A stretch of DNA of 64,000 nt, from contig KN832559.1 in the NCBI GenBank assembly GCA_000827205.1, positions 905,453 to 969,452 on the forward strand. The letters run 5' to 3'. Made by a program: the position numbers and the translations under genes. The stretch is from Plicaturopsis crispa FD-325 SS-3. Lineage: Eukaryota; Basidiomycota; Agaricomycetes; Amylocorticiales; Amylocorticiaceae. Below, piece by piece: positions 45,462 to 57,076 of the stretch. The first letter of the stretch is position 1; each line of letters opens with the position of its first letter. The notes below the pieces were generated by a model, which was not told where the DNA came from, searched no databases, and was given only the letters and a program-made list of their open reading frames with translations.

Positions 45462-47340
45462 TCACAGCTTTCCGCCTTCTTCGTCGACCGTGTACCCGAA
45501 AAGCCTCCTCATACTAGGGGCATGCAGGTCGGGCACTCCGTTGTCCCTCGTCAGCACCTTGCCGTCGTTCTCCACCACCACCTTCGTCTGCGATCGACAT
45601 CTCACTCAGTGAGCCATCCGTACATGGAAAACGGTTAATGACGCGACGTACCATCCCGAGAGACACCTTGATCGCAGGCGGGCCCGGTGCGTACTCTACC
45701 AACTCCTCCCCCGGGCCAGCCGCTTGCTCGTCCCTCTGCACAAGTCGAAGTACATTCGCCGCCGCGACGTTTCCCTGTGCCGATACTCAATACCAGTCCG
45801 TGGGACAGGGGAAGAGGGAGGCGTACCTGCTGCGCCGCTGTGCGGCCGGCGTTGATGGCGCCAAAGGCGTCGGCTGCGTCGCCGACGACGAAGATGTGTG
45901 GGTACGGTGTGCTCTCAGCCTTTCCCCCCGCGTCGTTGGGCCCAGGACCGTCCGCTGGCGGCAGGACGCCCAGCTGCATAGTCCGCAGGATGTGTGCTAG
46001 CCCGTCTTTAGGGCTCACCGTGCGGGCGTCCATAGCTTGCAGAAGGTGGGTGTTCGGCGCCTGGCCGGTGCACAGCAGCTATGCGTGAGTGTTAATTTAT
46101 TTATTGACTCTCGTGGAGAGGGGGGGACACGTACGAGGAGGTCAGCGGCGAGCTCGCGGCCGGAAAGCGTGCGGACGGTGCCCGGTGTCTTGAGCGATTC
46201 CTTGTCCAGCCGTTCGCCGAGGATGACTTCGACGTTCAGCTCGCGTAGGGCGCGTAAGACTGGTTCAAACACAGCCAGTCAGCTTGATGCACTCTCCGGT
46301 GAAGAAAAGCCACAAGGACGTCGGGAACTGAGACGTACTTTCATTGTGCATCTCTTCGGTGTATCGAGGGAGGAGCCTGTTGCGGGAGTGTAGAAGGGTC
46401 ACTCGTTTGTTAGGATACAATGAAGCGATGTCAGTGGCATATTCTGAACGCGTACGAGATCTGTAAGCATATATACAGGAATTCACGAGAAGATACACGC
46501 ACGGATGCCCAGCGCCCCACCTCCCACAATCAGTATGCTTTCTGACGCCTCCACTTCCCGCTGCTGTCTCCGCAGCCACGAGATACCTTGCTCCTTGAGC
46601 CCGCTGAACGCCGGCACGTCTGCGTCCCCAGCAGCACCCTTGGAACGGGAGGAGATCGGGGGAAGGCCCCAGAAATTTATGGGGGCTGGGAGTTGCGAGC
46701 CCAGGGCGTAGACCGCGTAGTCGAAGGGGATGACGAGCTGTGAGCCCGCGTCCGCTCCCAAGGGCGATACGGTCACTGTGTGTGGTGTTAGTGCTGTGAC
46801 CTCGCCGTGTAGGAGGACATGTCGAGAGGGCGGCGAAGGAGGCGGCGCTGCGGGGTCGAAGGGGTGGAATATGCGGTCGTACGGGATGACTGTGGTAAAT
46901 GCGAGTATTATTTTGTGACATGGAACAGAGAGCAAAACCGTGAACGCACAGGCTTTCTCCTCGTGTCCAGACAGAACGCCAAACCTCGGCAGGACGTATG
47001 GATCTAAAGTACAACGTTCAGGTGTTAGGCAGTAATTTCGGAAGGGAGAATGAACGATTGACTGATGAAATGTCTGCGGTAGAAGTACCGGTGCCAGGTC
47101 AGCGACGAGAAATAAAGATGCGAAGACATTACGCACGAGTTCCTGTCAATCGCAACTACCTTCCAGTCGCTAGGAAGGCCCTCTGCGACCAACCTCGCGG
47201 CCTTGAAACCTACACAGAGAAAACCATTCGTGAGTTCCGCGCGGAAGAACAGCTATGTAGCGCAAAGTGCTCCCACCACCGAAGGACGCGCCAAGGACCG
47301 CGACTGTCTTGGTCGTAGACAATGCAGAAGGAATAGACAT
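45462..47340 (-). CDS. AIF/FSP1-like FAD-dependent NAD(P)H oxidoreductase
   Basis: ATG 47340 begins MSIPSALSTTKTVAVLGASF, and a first FAD-binding Rossmann motif (VLGASFGG) spans the first intron before FKAARLVAEGLPSDWKVVAI. A second Rossmann motif for NAD(P)H is ILIVGGGALGI. Later come YPNKRVTLLHSRNRLLPRYT, LNVEVILGERLD, LLCTGQAPNT and the FAD-contact motif HIFVVGDAADAFGAINAGRT. The last exon continues TKVVVENDGKVLTRDNG and ends DEEGGKL at the stop 45462-45464. The layout matches AIF-like/AMID (FSP1) quinone or NADH oxidoreductases. Location is uncertain because no clear presequence is visible. It is convergent with cullin-3, with 146 bp between stops. About eight exons. Confidence 0.85.
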
Positions 47341-47779
47341 TGAGCAAGTGTTCGTCAGGAATTTTATGAAGGAAATTTTGGAGGAATAACTTGTGCAAGT
47401 TTAATAGGTTTAAAGTGGCTGCACGATGAGGAGGAAGGGGCGATGCTTTTATCTGATAAAAACGTCGGCCTTGATCTCCGGGTGTACCTTCGCAGTCAAG
47501 CGCATGCAGACGGAGCGCGCAGGAGCGTCAAGCTGTCCACGCACAAAATGTAGTCAGCATCTTGCAGGTCGGCCGCATGTCGGACGTACATACGTTGGTC
47601 ATCTCGTATTTGTGGTCTGACTTTGAAGATGGGGTTTCAAATAGTTGGCGGGACTCACACTGACAGCAAGGTACAAAGCATACACGCTGTGTGCACCGAT
47701 CATTGATATCAAGACAAGCAGGGTTTGATCTTATCTTGCACTCGTCGGACCATCGGATAGCGTCATTCAGGAAACAATT

Positions 47780-48690
47780 CTGTTATTGCGCTCCGTACTA
47801 TCTTGACAAGTGACGAAGCGGTAGCCCTACACAACAGAACACAGTGAGGCTCCTTCTCCTCTGGGAACGAGTAGCCGCAATGAACTATGCAGCAACCTAC
47901 AAGATAGCAAGCCGTGAGTAACGCATATAAACGAACGCAAGGCAAAGGATATACGCACAGTCACAGAGGAAAAGGAGCGATGTTCATGTCGGGGGCTGGG
48001 GATGGCCTGGGGTATTTAATTTTCACGTCACACAAGGAACGCCCTGTCTCTAGTCTATCCCGGGGTCGCCGTATGCTGAAAGTGTAAGGCACAAACGTCG
48101 TGTGCACACAATGAGCAGGCTCTGCACGGAGGCTGAGAGGGTAGCCGAGTGCCCTAAAATGTACGCATGAGAATCGACGAAGGGAAGAATATGGCGGTAG
48201 GACTTACATATGGCAGAAATCTGCTCCTCCATAGGAAGTCCACATCTTTCAGTGGCCAAAAACTCGCGACACATCAACAGCATCTGCAGGTGGGCATGCA
48301 TAAGACACACGTCACAGCGACAACAAAGTAGAGGGACTCACCGCGACTGCTACCAACCGGAAGAGGGTCGGTAGATAAAGCACTCCATGTCGAACTCGAC
48401 AGGAGTCCAATCCGCAGTGTACATAACACTTTCGGAAACACAGTCAAACAGCCCGCAACTGTGACCTTGGCATGAGTATTTTTCCACGGCACAACGCAAC
48501 CCTGCGACTGACCTCGTCCAAACCGATGGCGAAGGGGCGTCTCTTGACAAATCCTGGTTGCCCATCCTGGGCGACCACATCCGAGGCAAACCAGCCTCTA
48601 CTACTTATTTTACAACGGCTGTTCGTGCGTTCAGTGAGCTTAGAAAGAGCGGTAGCGGGTAGGAAAGACATACCGAGTCCGTTGGGAAGG
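47780..48690. repeat. Dispersed unknown repeat, copy B
   Basis: Collinear partner of 31423-32378 in the same orientation. Matching blocks lie at 47780-47790, 47791-47830, 47993-48025, 48600-48638 and 48679-48690. In the best block about 35 of 40 positions agree. There is no sign of LTRs or a known transposase. Confidence 0.6.
48050..48671 (-). CDS. Possible orphan gene within repeat copy B
   Basis: ATG 48671 begins MSFLPATALSKLTERTNSRC and runs to PFAIGLDE, followed by a possible GTCAGT donor. A plausible next exon contains ESVMYTADWTPVEFDMECFI, then YRPSSGW. A third contains MEEQISAICKSYRHILPFVD. I cannot verify the joins, and no family is recognised. The corresponding part of repeat copy A is broken by stops. 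This may be a real orphan gene with a decayed paralogue, or noncoding repeat sequence that happens to be open. Confidence 0.3.
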
Positions 48691-48970
48691 TGTGCCGACG
48701 ACTAACGCAGGCGAACGCGCACCAGAGCTTCAAGGTGTAAAAGACAGGAGGAGGAATGACTATATAGCCGAAATCCACCTTAGGGCCGGCTCGTATGACT
48801 TCACGTGTGTAATGAGGTGTAATGGCGCGCGTTGGGCGCGCGTCTCAGCGCCTGATAAGAAACGTTGGCGAACGTACTGTAAATGGCCTAACGGGTGCGT
48901 GTATTATTATAAGTAGAGCCTCGGAATGATACTGGGGAAAGATGCCAGTGTCTACACAATTTTGCCCGAG

Positions 48971-50649
48971 TCAGAAATCGAGTATGTAAAACTCCCCCGT
49001 ATGCAAAGCCAAGCAGAGACGACCGGTAATCTCGTCGAAAGAGAGCGCCTGGCACGACCGAGGCGTGAATGGTAGTCCCGGATATGACGGCAGCAGCACG
49101 CTGGCAGCAGGTTTTGCCACACCAGATAACTTCATCAATCGCACCTCGTCGTTCTCCCAGTGATGTTCTAACCAGACACCGCGTCCTTGCCGCCCAATAA
49201 GTACGTGGTCGACGGAAGTCGCCCCGCGGGTGCGGAACGACTTGGGATACACGGTGATCGGGGTAGCGGGTGTGCTTGAAGCCGAGAGGTCGAGAGTGAT
49301 ATTGAAGATGTACGAGTCCGACGGGTCGTCGTCGTAGAATGAACGAAAAGCCAACACAGAGAGGTTCGGGGACTTGGCATTGGCAGTCGTTGAGCCAGAC
49401 GAGATGTAGAAATCGTGAGGGCCGAGCAGACGGGAGGTATGGTACTCGGCGACGAGAGGCCCGAATTCCTCAAACTTGTCACTCTGCATGGGCATCTCCG
49501 CCACGTATGAGGTAGTGCGCAACTGTTCGGTGGATGCCAATAATTTTGGGAGCTCGTAGACTCGAACGAACACGGTGCCGTGCACAACACCGAAGAGTGC
49601 GACATGCTCGTCGAGGAGCACAAAGCTCAAGCGTGAGAGACCCTGTGCGAAAAGCTCTGGGTGAGAACATTAGTCGCTATGATTGCAGTGAGCCTCACCT
49701 CCGGAAGGTGGGGTTTGACAACCGTGCGGACTGCAGTTGTCGTATTGAAGAACAGGATCTGGTATGAGCGGCCGTGAACATTATCCAGAAAATCGACCAG
49801 TGTAGCTGCAACGACGCTGCCCCGGACATCTACTTCATGAATAATCCCGTGCACCCCTGCCCTGGAGATGCACCCCAGCAATCGCGGTGAGCTCGGGATG
49901 GGAATCTCGCTAGCCAGTGGATCTTCCAACCGCACAGTATATACTTTCAAAAGCCTAGGTCACGAAGCTCAGAGAGATTAGCGGGTAAGGTAGCGGCTCA
50001 TTTAAACATCGCTCACTCTCTGCGCTCACACGTGAGGGTGATTGCGATCGTCGCTGTCTTGCCACCCTTTTGACGGGCGACGGCAAAGCATTTGAATCGG
50101 CCTTCCACCTCGAAGGATAGCGTGCGGTATACATCGTCCACCGCCTCCAGCGACCACAAGGACATTTTCGTGATCCCTGTGGCATGCTGACCAAACCGCC
50201 TGCGCTCCGCAGTAACGAGCCACTTCGCACCAGCGATAAGCTGTATCTCGTCAAAGTACTTCCCATCGCGGTCGGGCGGCACCGTCACCAGCGACTTGAT
50301 TTCTGATTCTGGCTTGCGCCAATTTCGGTCGAGTTTGATTGCATTGACCGCTCTTCGCTGCAGCTCTGCTGCAGGGATGTTGTTAATCGAAACTTCCGGC
50401 GGAATGTCTAGAGGGAGGTCTATTGTAGACGCCAATTGATGCCACAGATAATCCGAACTGCCGAGTGCGTTCAGAACACGACATGTCTGCGTGTCAGATG
50501 GTGTCATTAGCGTGTTATCCGTGCTCGGTCGACGTGGATGCATCGTGTGGGCGTACTTTCTTCAAAGACAACACGTCTGTAACAGAGATGAAAGCACATA
50601 TTTCCAGCCAGACATCGTCCGGCAGGGACAGAAAGGCACTAGATGGCAT
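48971..50649 (-). CDS. F-box protein of Agaricomycete type
   Basis: ATG 50649 begins MPSSAFLSLPDDVWLEICAF, then ISVTDVLSLKK, and across an intron (about 50487-50559) TCRVLNALGSSDYLWHQL. This is an N-terminal F-box, which binds Skp1 in SCF ubiquitin ligases. The rest (about 440 residues) has beta-rich repeats such as MSLWSLEAVDDVYRTLSFEV, then YQILFFNTTTAVRTVV, FVLLDEHVALFGVVHGTVFV and ALSFDEITGRLCLALHTGEF, which look like a propeller-like substrate domain. It ends YILDF at 48971. The substrate cannot be predicted. Such genes are greatly expanded and variable in mushrooms. Four exons, intact. Confidence 0.8.
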
Positions 50650-50751
50650 AAGCAGTTATCAGTACGGTATTTATCGAATCGTAGTCGAAAGTTGGTCGCA
50701 GAGTGACCGTTTGGGATGATTAGGACGAAGAGGTGTACGTAATGAAACAGT

Positions 50752-50759
50752 CCTATATA
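50752..50759 (+). promoter_or_regulatory. TATA box of the acidic membrane orphan
   Basis: TATATAAA lies 44 nt before ATG 50796. This decides against the in-frame upstream ATG at 50733, which would precede the TATA box. Confidence 0.55.
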
Positions 50760-50795
50760 AAGCGGGGTATTCACCCCTTTCAGCTCCTTACCACC

Positions 50796-53203
50796 ATGAA
50801 CCCACCGTATTTTCCCCCACCGTCGCCTTCAAGCACTATGGAAGACGAACTGTCCTCTGGTATCTCAGAGGTAGATAGCTTGTCCGACTCAGATTGGCTC
50901 GATATCTCAGGTGGCAGAGACTCCGACAATGACTCGCTCGGTGCGCGAGACAGCGATCGCGACTACGCCGACTTTGAACCGCGCTCCAGGAGATCCTCGA
51001 CGAGCAACGCGAGCTCGAACAATGGAGAAGTTGAGGCTTGGGAGGGACTCGTCGACGATAGCGGCGTCGATGCCTTGCCAATAGGTGATATATCGCCTAT
51101 CGCACTGACCCCGGCTGCCGACGGGTCCCTTGACCCCGCCACCGACCTTTCTCTGGCTCCGCAGACAGACCCTGCGGAAGAGCAGCGTGTCAAGAATGCC
51201 CTGGACCAGAGCATGATCAGTACGCTCAGCTCTTCGCGTTCAAGTGGCGCAGGGGCCACGACTTCCGTGCACACATCGTCGCGCGACTTGAGGCTCTCCT
51301 TTCCCGATCCCCTCACAAGCTCTCGCGATCAGTTGGTGGCTCAAGAGTCCACATCTACAGACGTATCCGATGCGTCCGTGTCAGACACGGACGACGATGC
51401 TGACGACGACGACGACGTGCCGGAGGTCACTGTATTCGCCGAGGATCTGGGTCCGATTTCCACGCCCATGATTTCCGATGCTGTACTTGAGGGCGCTACG
51501 TTCCCTCAGTCTGAGCTCGACATATTCTTATACGGACCGCCCTCGACCGGCGTCGAATGGTCTCTTATCGAGAAGATTCTGCACAAGGCAGCTGCCGGTG
51601 CTGGTCTCACCGTCGTTCCCGCTGTCGCATCAGGCGCTGCACGTGTGCTACGCGTTGAGGGGAAGACGCGAACTCCTACGTCTTTCCCTAGCGTTGTAGC
51701 TGTAATCGACAGAACATCTGCGGATAATAGACAGCTCGACGTACGTCTGCCTCCTCGTCGTTCCCCAGTACTGACTTCAATGGGCTCTCAGTCATGCGTA
51801 GATGTATTATCGAACCGGCCATCGCTTGCAGTCGTTTTTCTCCCATCCTTCCCGCATATTTCCGCACGCGACCATACATTCTTCCTCCCTATGCTTCTTC
51901 CGTCAGGGGCACCTTCCGGTACTGATGATCTAGCCGAAGAGAAAGCCCTTGTATACGACGACGCTGAGATGAGCTGGGACTTCCTCCGCATCCCCCGCAA
52001 GAAGACTTTGCTTCTGAAGGACCATGCGGAGTCTCCTATAGTGGACGCCGAGGATATTGAGAAGCTGGACCCAGCCCGCGCTTACCTTGCACTAGAGACT
52101 CTGGTGCAGTCTAAGCGGAAGCCGGTGAAAGCCCTCATCAAGGAGCAGCTAACCCCGTCGTATTTGGTGACACTGTAAGTGCCCAGTATTTTTTCCACCG
52201 TAGAATTTGCTGACCTGATTTTCGTAGGCTTGCATTGTTGTCGGTCATCATGGGATTTGTTGTCAACATCTCTGTCCGCCCTACAGCGACGTCGACGCCC
52301 CCGCCCACCTCCACCCTTGTTCGCCGTCCTTCGACTTCTTCGTCCGTCGCACTGTGGCAACGCATTCGTCCGCTAGCAAACCACTCCACTCTCGACCGTT
52401 CTCCCACGGCCGAAGCCAACATGGCGGTCATACCATCTTCTCTGAAGGATTTCGCTGTAGCCGTCTTCAATCCGCCTAGCTTGGCCACCCTATCTCCTGC
52501 CGCGCCGCGGGTAGCCCCAAGCCAGATGCCCGCGCACGACGAGCAACCAAGCGACGCGCCAGCCTCGGAGAAAGTGATGTCGTGGTCAGAGAGGGTGCAG
52601 TCGACGAAGGACATCATCCTCCGGCCGGTACCTTCCTCCCTCTCGGCCATCGATGTGCAGTCCAAGGCAGTCTCGCTGTTCACGCACAGCAGGGCCGTAC
52701 GCGCGGCAGAGCGGGCGTCTCTAAAGCTGCCGGACGCGCTCGCGGAGATTCGCACGCTCGTCGCGCAGGCGCTGGGGCTCGACGTCGCGGACATCGTTGA
52801 CGCAATCGACGAGCTCATACGCGTCATCGCAAACCAGGCGGCCGCGATCATGCAGCAGTCGAAGGGCAAGGCGCGCGACCTCCGTGGCGCGTTGGGTGAT
52901 AGGCACTCGCGCGCGCAGGAGCGGGCACGGGAGATCAAGGAGATGGGCTCGCAGCTTATTGCATTCGCGACTGAGCGTATCCGAGACCGCACCAGTGTTG
53001 CGCGGGACAACGCGCGCGCGGTCAAGGAAAGCGTTGTCAACCTGGAGGCACTGGCCGAGTATTCTGGGCGGCTCGGTGACGCTGTTGGGTCGCGCATTCG
53101 ACAGAGCAAGGGGAGTCGCTCTGGGCAGATTAGAAGCCGTCGTAATAGAGCTAAGCGGGATAACGGGAGGAGGTCGAGGAAGTCGAGCCTTGGCTGGGCT
53201 TAA
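50796..53203 (+). CDS. Single-pass membrane orphan with acidic N-terminus
   Basis: ATG 50796 begins MNPPYFPPPSPSSTMEDELS. The first 200 residues are disordered and rich in S, D and E (SDTDDDADDDDDVPEV). A folded stretch follows (TFPQSELDIFLYGPPSTGVE, then LIEKILHKAAAGAGLTVVPA and FFLPMLLPSGAPSG). One intron at about 52178-52228 splits a lone transmembrane helix (LVTL joins LALLSVIMGFVVNI). The C-terminal half has long amphipathic helices with regular charge (AEIRTLVAQALGLDVADIVD, ARDNARAVKESVVNLEAL) and a very basic end (RRNRAKRDNGRRSRKSS). This suits a nuclear-envelope or ER membrane protein with a DNA- or lipid-facing basic tail, but that is inference. No family recognised. Confidence 0.72.
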
Positions 53204-53460
53204 TGCTGGGTGAGAGGAGGTCTCGATATCTGCTCTGTAACTTTCCTTTCCATCATCTGTGTACTCTCAATGTATGACTTGTTCGGTAAGTAGAACTGCA
53301 ATTGGAACACCATTATAATGTACAACCCTTATTCGCGACGACACTGTTTGCTCCGACGAACGTTGAGACAAACGCCGACATCCGGTTTGCGTACGCATGC
53401 AGTGGTATTGAGTATCTATGCATTTCCCAAGAATCTAGCATACAGTGTTCGCAGTGGAAA

Positions 53461-55410
53461 TTAGCTACAAAGGTTCGGGTACATTCTGTCCGTCGGATCT
53501 TGCGGTATCCAACCACCCTCCAGTCCCTTCGAGTAGCTCCATTCATCCGCGTTCTCAGCCTACATGTAACTTGAGGACCCTCAATCATGGAAAGTGACTA
53601 CTCAGCTCACCTTCCACGTCCAATACACCCACCCAGACACGGCCTCGCCGATTTCCGTCTGAACTTCCCAATACCTGGAAATCAAATCAATAAATTATCT
53701 TGTAACAGAGCGCACGTATTGCACTCACTTTCGCAAGAACGTCTTGTAACTAGACGAGAAGTTCGACATGTTCCCCGTCCAGCCGTCACAGGATCCAAGC
53801 GCGGCATTCTGATTCCAGTACGTACCGTCCCACCGTGCGCCGACGCCAAGGCCGTTGAGCCATTTCGCACAGTCTGTCGGTGCGGTAGACCACTCGCCGA
53901 CGACGGTCCATATGTTCGACGCAGCAAAGGACGTCAGGTTGGGCTGGAGTGTGCAGGCAAACTAGAGGCCGATGCGTCGTGTCAGGGCTGCTCAAAGATT
54001 GAGCTTCAACGACGCGGCGGACGTACGGAAATATGATCATCTAGAGACCGTTGCAGCTCTGGAACACTGAAAATCTGATATTCGTGCTGTGGGTGCATGG
54101 GGAGAATCGGTCAGGAATCATGTAAAGACTAGTTTGATCTGGAATGAACCAGCACGCACGTAGTCCATCAGTACACCCTGCGCGCCCGGATACGTCAAGA
54201 AATCTGTCCAGCTCTGTGTCACTAGTCAGCACGTATCCTAGTCGAATTTATTCGGGGTACCACTCACCGCAACACCTAAGAAGGCGTCGCCGATCATGAT
54301 CTTCAAACCTCCGCCTACGGCATCTCTCACTACATTATATCCGTCACTCCAGTAGTCTCGGACGGTCTGTGCGAACGAGCTACTCTCAAACCCCGCCGGT
54401 TCGTTGAGCAGCTCCAGTACATCGATCATGCCGCCTATATTCTCTGCTATGAACTGGATCACATCGAGCGTGCGGTTGACGTTGGTCTGATTTCCAGCCC
54501 AGAGGGGGTTCGCGATCCGCTGTCCGGAGTTGTCAAAGCCGTTCTGCGAGCCCGGGGCACCGTGCAGATCAAGTATCACCTGTTTTCAACGGTCAGAAAA
54601 CTCATAATAAGCCGCTGCTGTGGAATACAACATCATTATAACGATGCGCATGTTTCTTACGTGGATACCACGGGATTTCGCCCAGTTCAGCGCGCGAAGT
54701 AGGTAGGTCCAGGCGCCAGGGATGTAGGGCGATACGTTGACGGTGCTGTTGCCCTTTCCAGAGGGGAGTGGAACGGACCAGTATCCGAGAGGAACCCTAA
54801 ATTGGGTAGCGGGTCAAAGGCCGGACGGAAGGGACGGAGGCAAAATATTCAGAGTACCTGACGTGGTTCAGTCCAGCTGCAGCGATGGCGTCGAAATCAT
54901 CCTCCGTTATCCAAGTGTCCCAGTGGTTTGTGAGAACACCCAATGCTGTATTTGTGTCTTGCATCTGCCCGAAGGTGTATTCATCGATGATATCCGAATT
55001 TCCCGTGTTTTCAAAAATACTCGGCGTTATCCACGGCTGAAAAAATAGCAACGTCAGTCCCACAGGTGTACTCAGCCTGCAAGTGCAAAGACACTCGCCT
55101 CCAGGACGAACCATCCTCCACTGCCGGCGACCCGAGTGTGTTAGGCGCCACACAATATACAGTTAAAGATAGCAGCTTACAGATTCACTCCCCGGATGGG
55201 AGTTTTCCCATAACTGAACGGCGTGATGGATGGCGTAGCAGGGGCTGCAGCGCTGCCAGTGCTTGCACTCGCCGCCGAGCTCGAAGATGGGGACGTCGGC
55301 GTCCCGCCGTTTAGCAGGGCTTTCGGCGCGACAAGCCTGCACTGTTGTGCTTGCGACGCGCCGATGATAAGGAAACAATGTAAGAGTAAGGTGAGCGGGA
55401 CGTGAAGCAT
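53461..55410 (-). CDS. GH5 exo-beta-1,3-glucanase, secreted
   Basis: ATG 55410 begins a signal peptide ([20 protein letters not shown]). A Ser/Ala-rich linker leads to the catalytic TIM barrel: [11 protein letters not shown] joins [20 protein letters not shown], then [26 protein letters not shown], and [20 protein letters not shown]. The acid/base Glu is in [12 protein letters not shown], and the nucleophile Glu is in [16 protein letters not shown]. The C-terminus has [10 protein letters not shown] and then, across an intron, [20 protein letters not shown], ending MYPNLCS at TAA 53461-53463. This is the Exg1-type GH5 subfamily that trims cell-wall beta-1,3-glucan. All catalytic residues are present. 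About eight exons. A TATA box lies about 75 nt upstream. Confidence 0.92.
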
Positions 55411-55480
55411 GGCTCCTTGACGCGAGAGGTAGATTTCGCGGGGATTGTGCTTACGACGAGTGAGTGCAGGACACCACCCG

Positions 55481-55487
55481 TTTTATA
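55481..55487 (-). promoter_or_regulatory. TATA box of the GH5 glucanase
   Basis: TATAAAA on the minus strand lies about 71-77 nt before ATG 55410. Confidence 0.5.
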
Positions 55488-56037
55488 ATTAATGAAACGT
55501 TGGGTTGGCCATGGTTGGGCCATGGAGGTCTTTTGTGTAGAATCCGGACGAACACGAGGCCGAAGCAAGGCCCACGACGGTGACTCCTCGGCGGCCGCGT
55601 GTACGCGTCAGACTTCTAAGAGTCTTCTATAGCCTGTTTTGTCTGGTTCGAAGACAGCGATAGAGAGGAGAAGAAGCAGGCAGGTAACGCCGACATTAGC
55701 GTACGCGGAGACCCAGCTCAAGCGCTCAAGGCGCGTTGAAATCATCTATCTGTTCTGCATACAAGCCGCAAAGGATCGGCAACTTGACAAAAATTGATGT
55801 ATACGGTAATGACAAGATTAGCGCACAACGCTACCACACAACGGAACAGTTGGTCCAACATGAAATCGTGCTTTACATTCGACTGTTCTGTGGAGTATGA
55901 CAAGATACAATACATAGCTGAGATACCAATGGTTAACAGACGCACTTTCTATATGTGTTCAAGGGTATACCTTGGGAGATGTCCGTCTTCGCCGCCCGAT
56001 TCGCCGTCTAGTAGGGGACGGGCATCTTGAGTGCGGG
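55488..56037. other. Intergenic, no gene seen
   Basis: It holds the upstream promoter of the glucanase gene and the 3' flank of the Q/P-rich orphan, both on the minus strand. Nothing else recognised. Confidence 0.4.
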
Positions 56038-57076
56038 TTACCACTGAGCAGGAGGCCACTCTGGCAGGCTGTTGAGCGCAGCGTTGCAGCTCTCGCGCAC
56101 GCGTCGCTTGCTTGCTGGGTCGCTCGACTGGCGATACCCAGCAAGAACCTCGCGCATCTGGAACGACGATGCCGCCACAGCGCCTAAACAGTCAATGATT
56201 AATGTTGGGCCGAGTAACAAGATGGCGCATAGATGAGATGATAGAGGCGTACTGAAGTGATCTTCCGCTTGTTTCACCAACTAAAGATCATTCGGTTAGA
56301 TTGTGAACCCTAGCGGTCGTACAAGAGCACATGAAGGATGAACTCACACTCTGTAGCCGTTCTATCTCTCCGTATCCGTATCCATAGCCAGCCCCACCCA
56401 TGGCAGCCATGCGCGAGTTCACCTCGCGCTTCCTGCCCTCCCAAGCACTTTGCAATGCCTCGAATGAATTCAGAAGCTGCTTCCAAGTATAACTGTCCCA
56501 AGCTTCCAACTCCGATTTGTGCGTACGAATAAATTCGCGAGGATGAGACTGATTGGGCGAAGCGACGCTGCCGGTCTGCTGCGAAGGCTGCTGCTGTTGG
56601 TTGTTCGGAGCATACAGCGGATCGAATTGGGAGACGTCGGGAGGTGGGGGTTGGTACGCGTTCTGTTGTGGCTGCTGCTGCAGATATTGATATCCGCTAC
56701 CGTAGCTCTGTTGTGGGTATCCAGTATATTGCGACTGCAGCTGCGGCTGCTGCTGGTATCCGTATCCACTAGGGACGCCTAACTGTTGAGAGAATCCGCT
56801 GCCCGATTGGAATGGCATGGGCTGGGACTGAACGGGAGAGAATTGCTGCTGCGGCTGCTGCGGGGGATATCCACCATAGCCGGTTTGCTGAGGAGCAAAC
56901 TGCGTCTGTTGTGGGTACTGTGGCTGCTGCCAGGAAGTATATTGCGGATTCAATCCTGGACCTGGTGAGGACGGTCCTGGCGAGGAAATATCGGGATAGC
57001 GAGCATGTGCGTTGGTTGGATCAGTGACGAACGGGTTATTGGATATCGGACTCGAGCCACCATAACCAGAGTACAT
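56038..57076 (-). CDS. Q/P/G/Y-rich low-complexity protein
   Basis: From ATG 57076 (MYSGYGGSSPISNNPFV) the protein is dominated by Gln, Pro, Tyr and Gly repeats (for example QQPQYPQQTQFAPQQTGYGG). After these comes a short helical segment (HKSELEAWDSYTWKQLLNSF, then EALQSAWEGRKREVNSRMAA). Two introns (about 56189-56251 and 56280-56350) join LVKQAEDHF and AVAASSFQMREVLAGYRQSS. It ends NSLPEWPPAQW at 56038. The Q/Y-rich region resembles prion-like disordered domains of coat, endocytic or RNA-granule proteins. An acceptor-like TTACAG just upstream of the ATG means a first exon or 5' UTR intron may exist (57077-57430). No family named. Confidence 0.65.

Larger units (their letters stand above)
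47341..48970. other. Gene-poor region with repeat copy B
   Basis: It contains the second copy of the dispersed repeat and a possible minus-strand gene (listed separately). Outside those, nothing is recognised. Confidence 0.4.
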
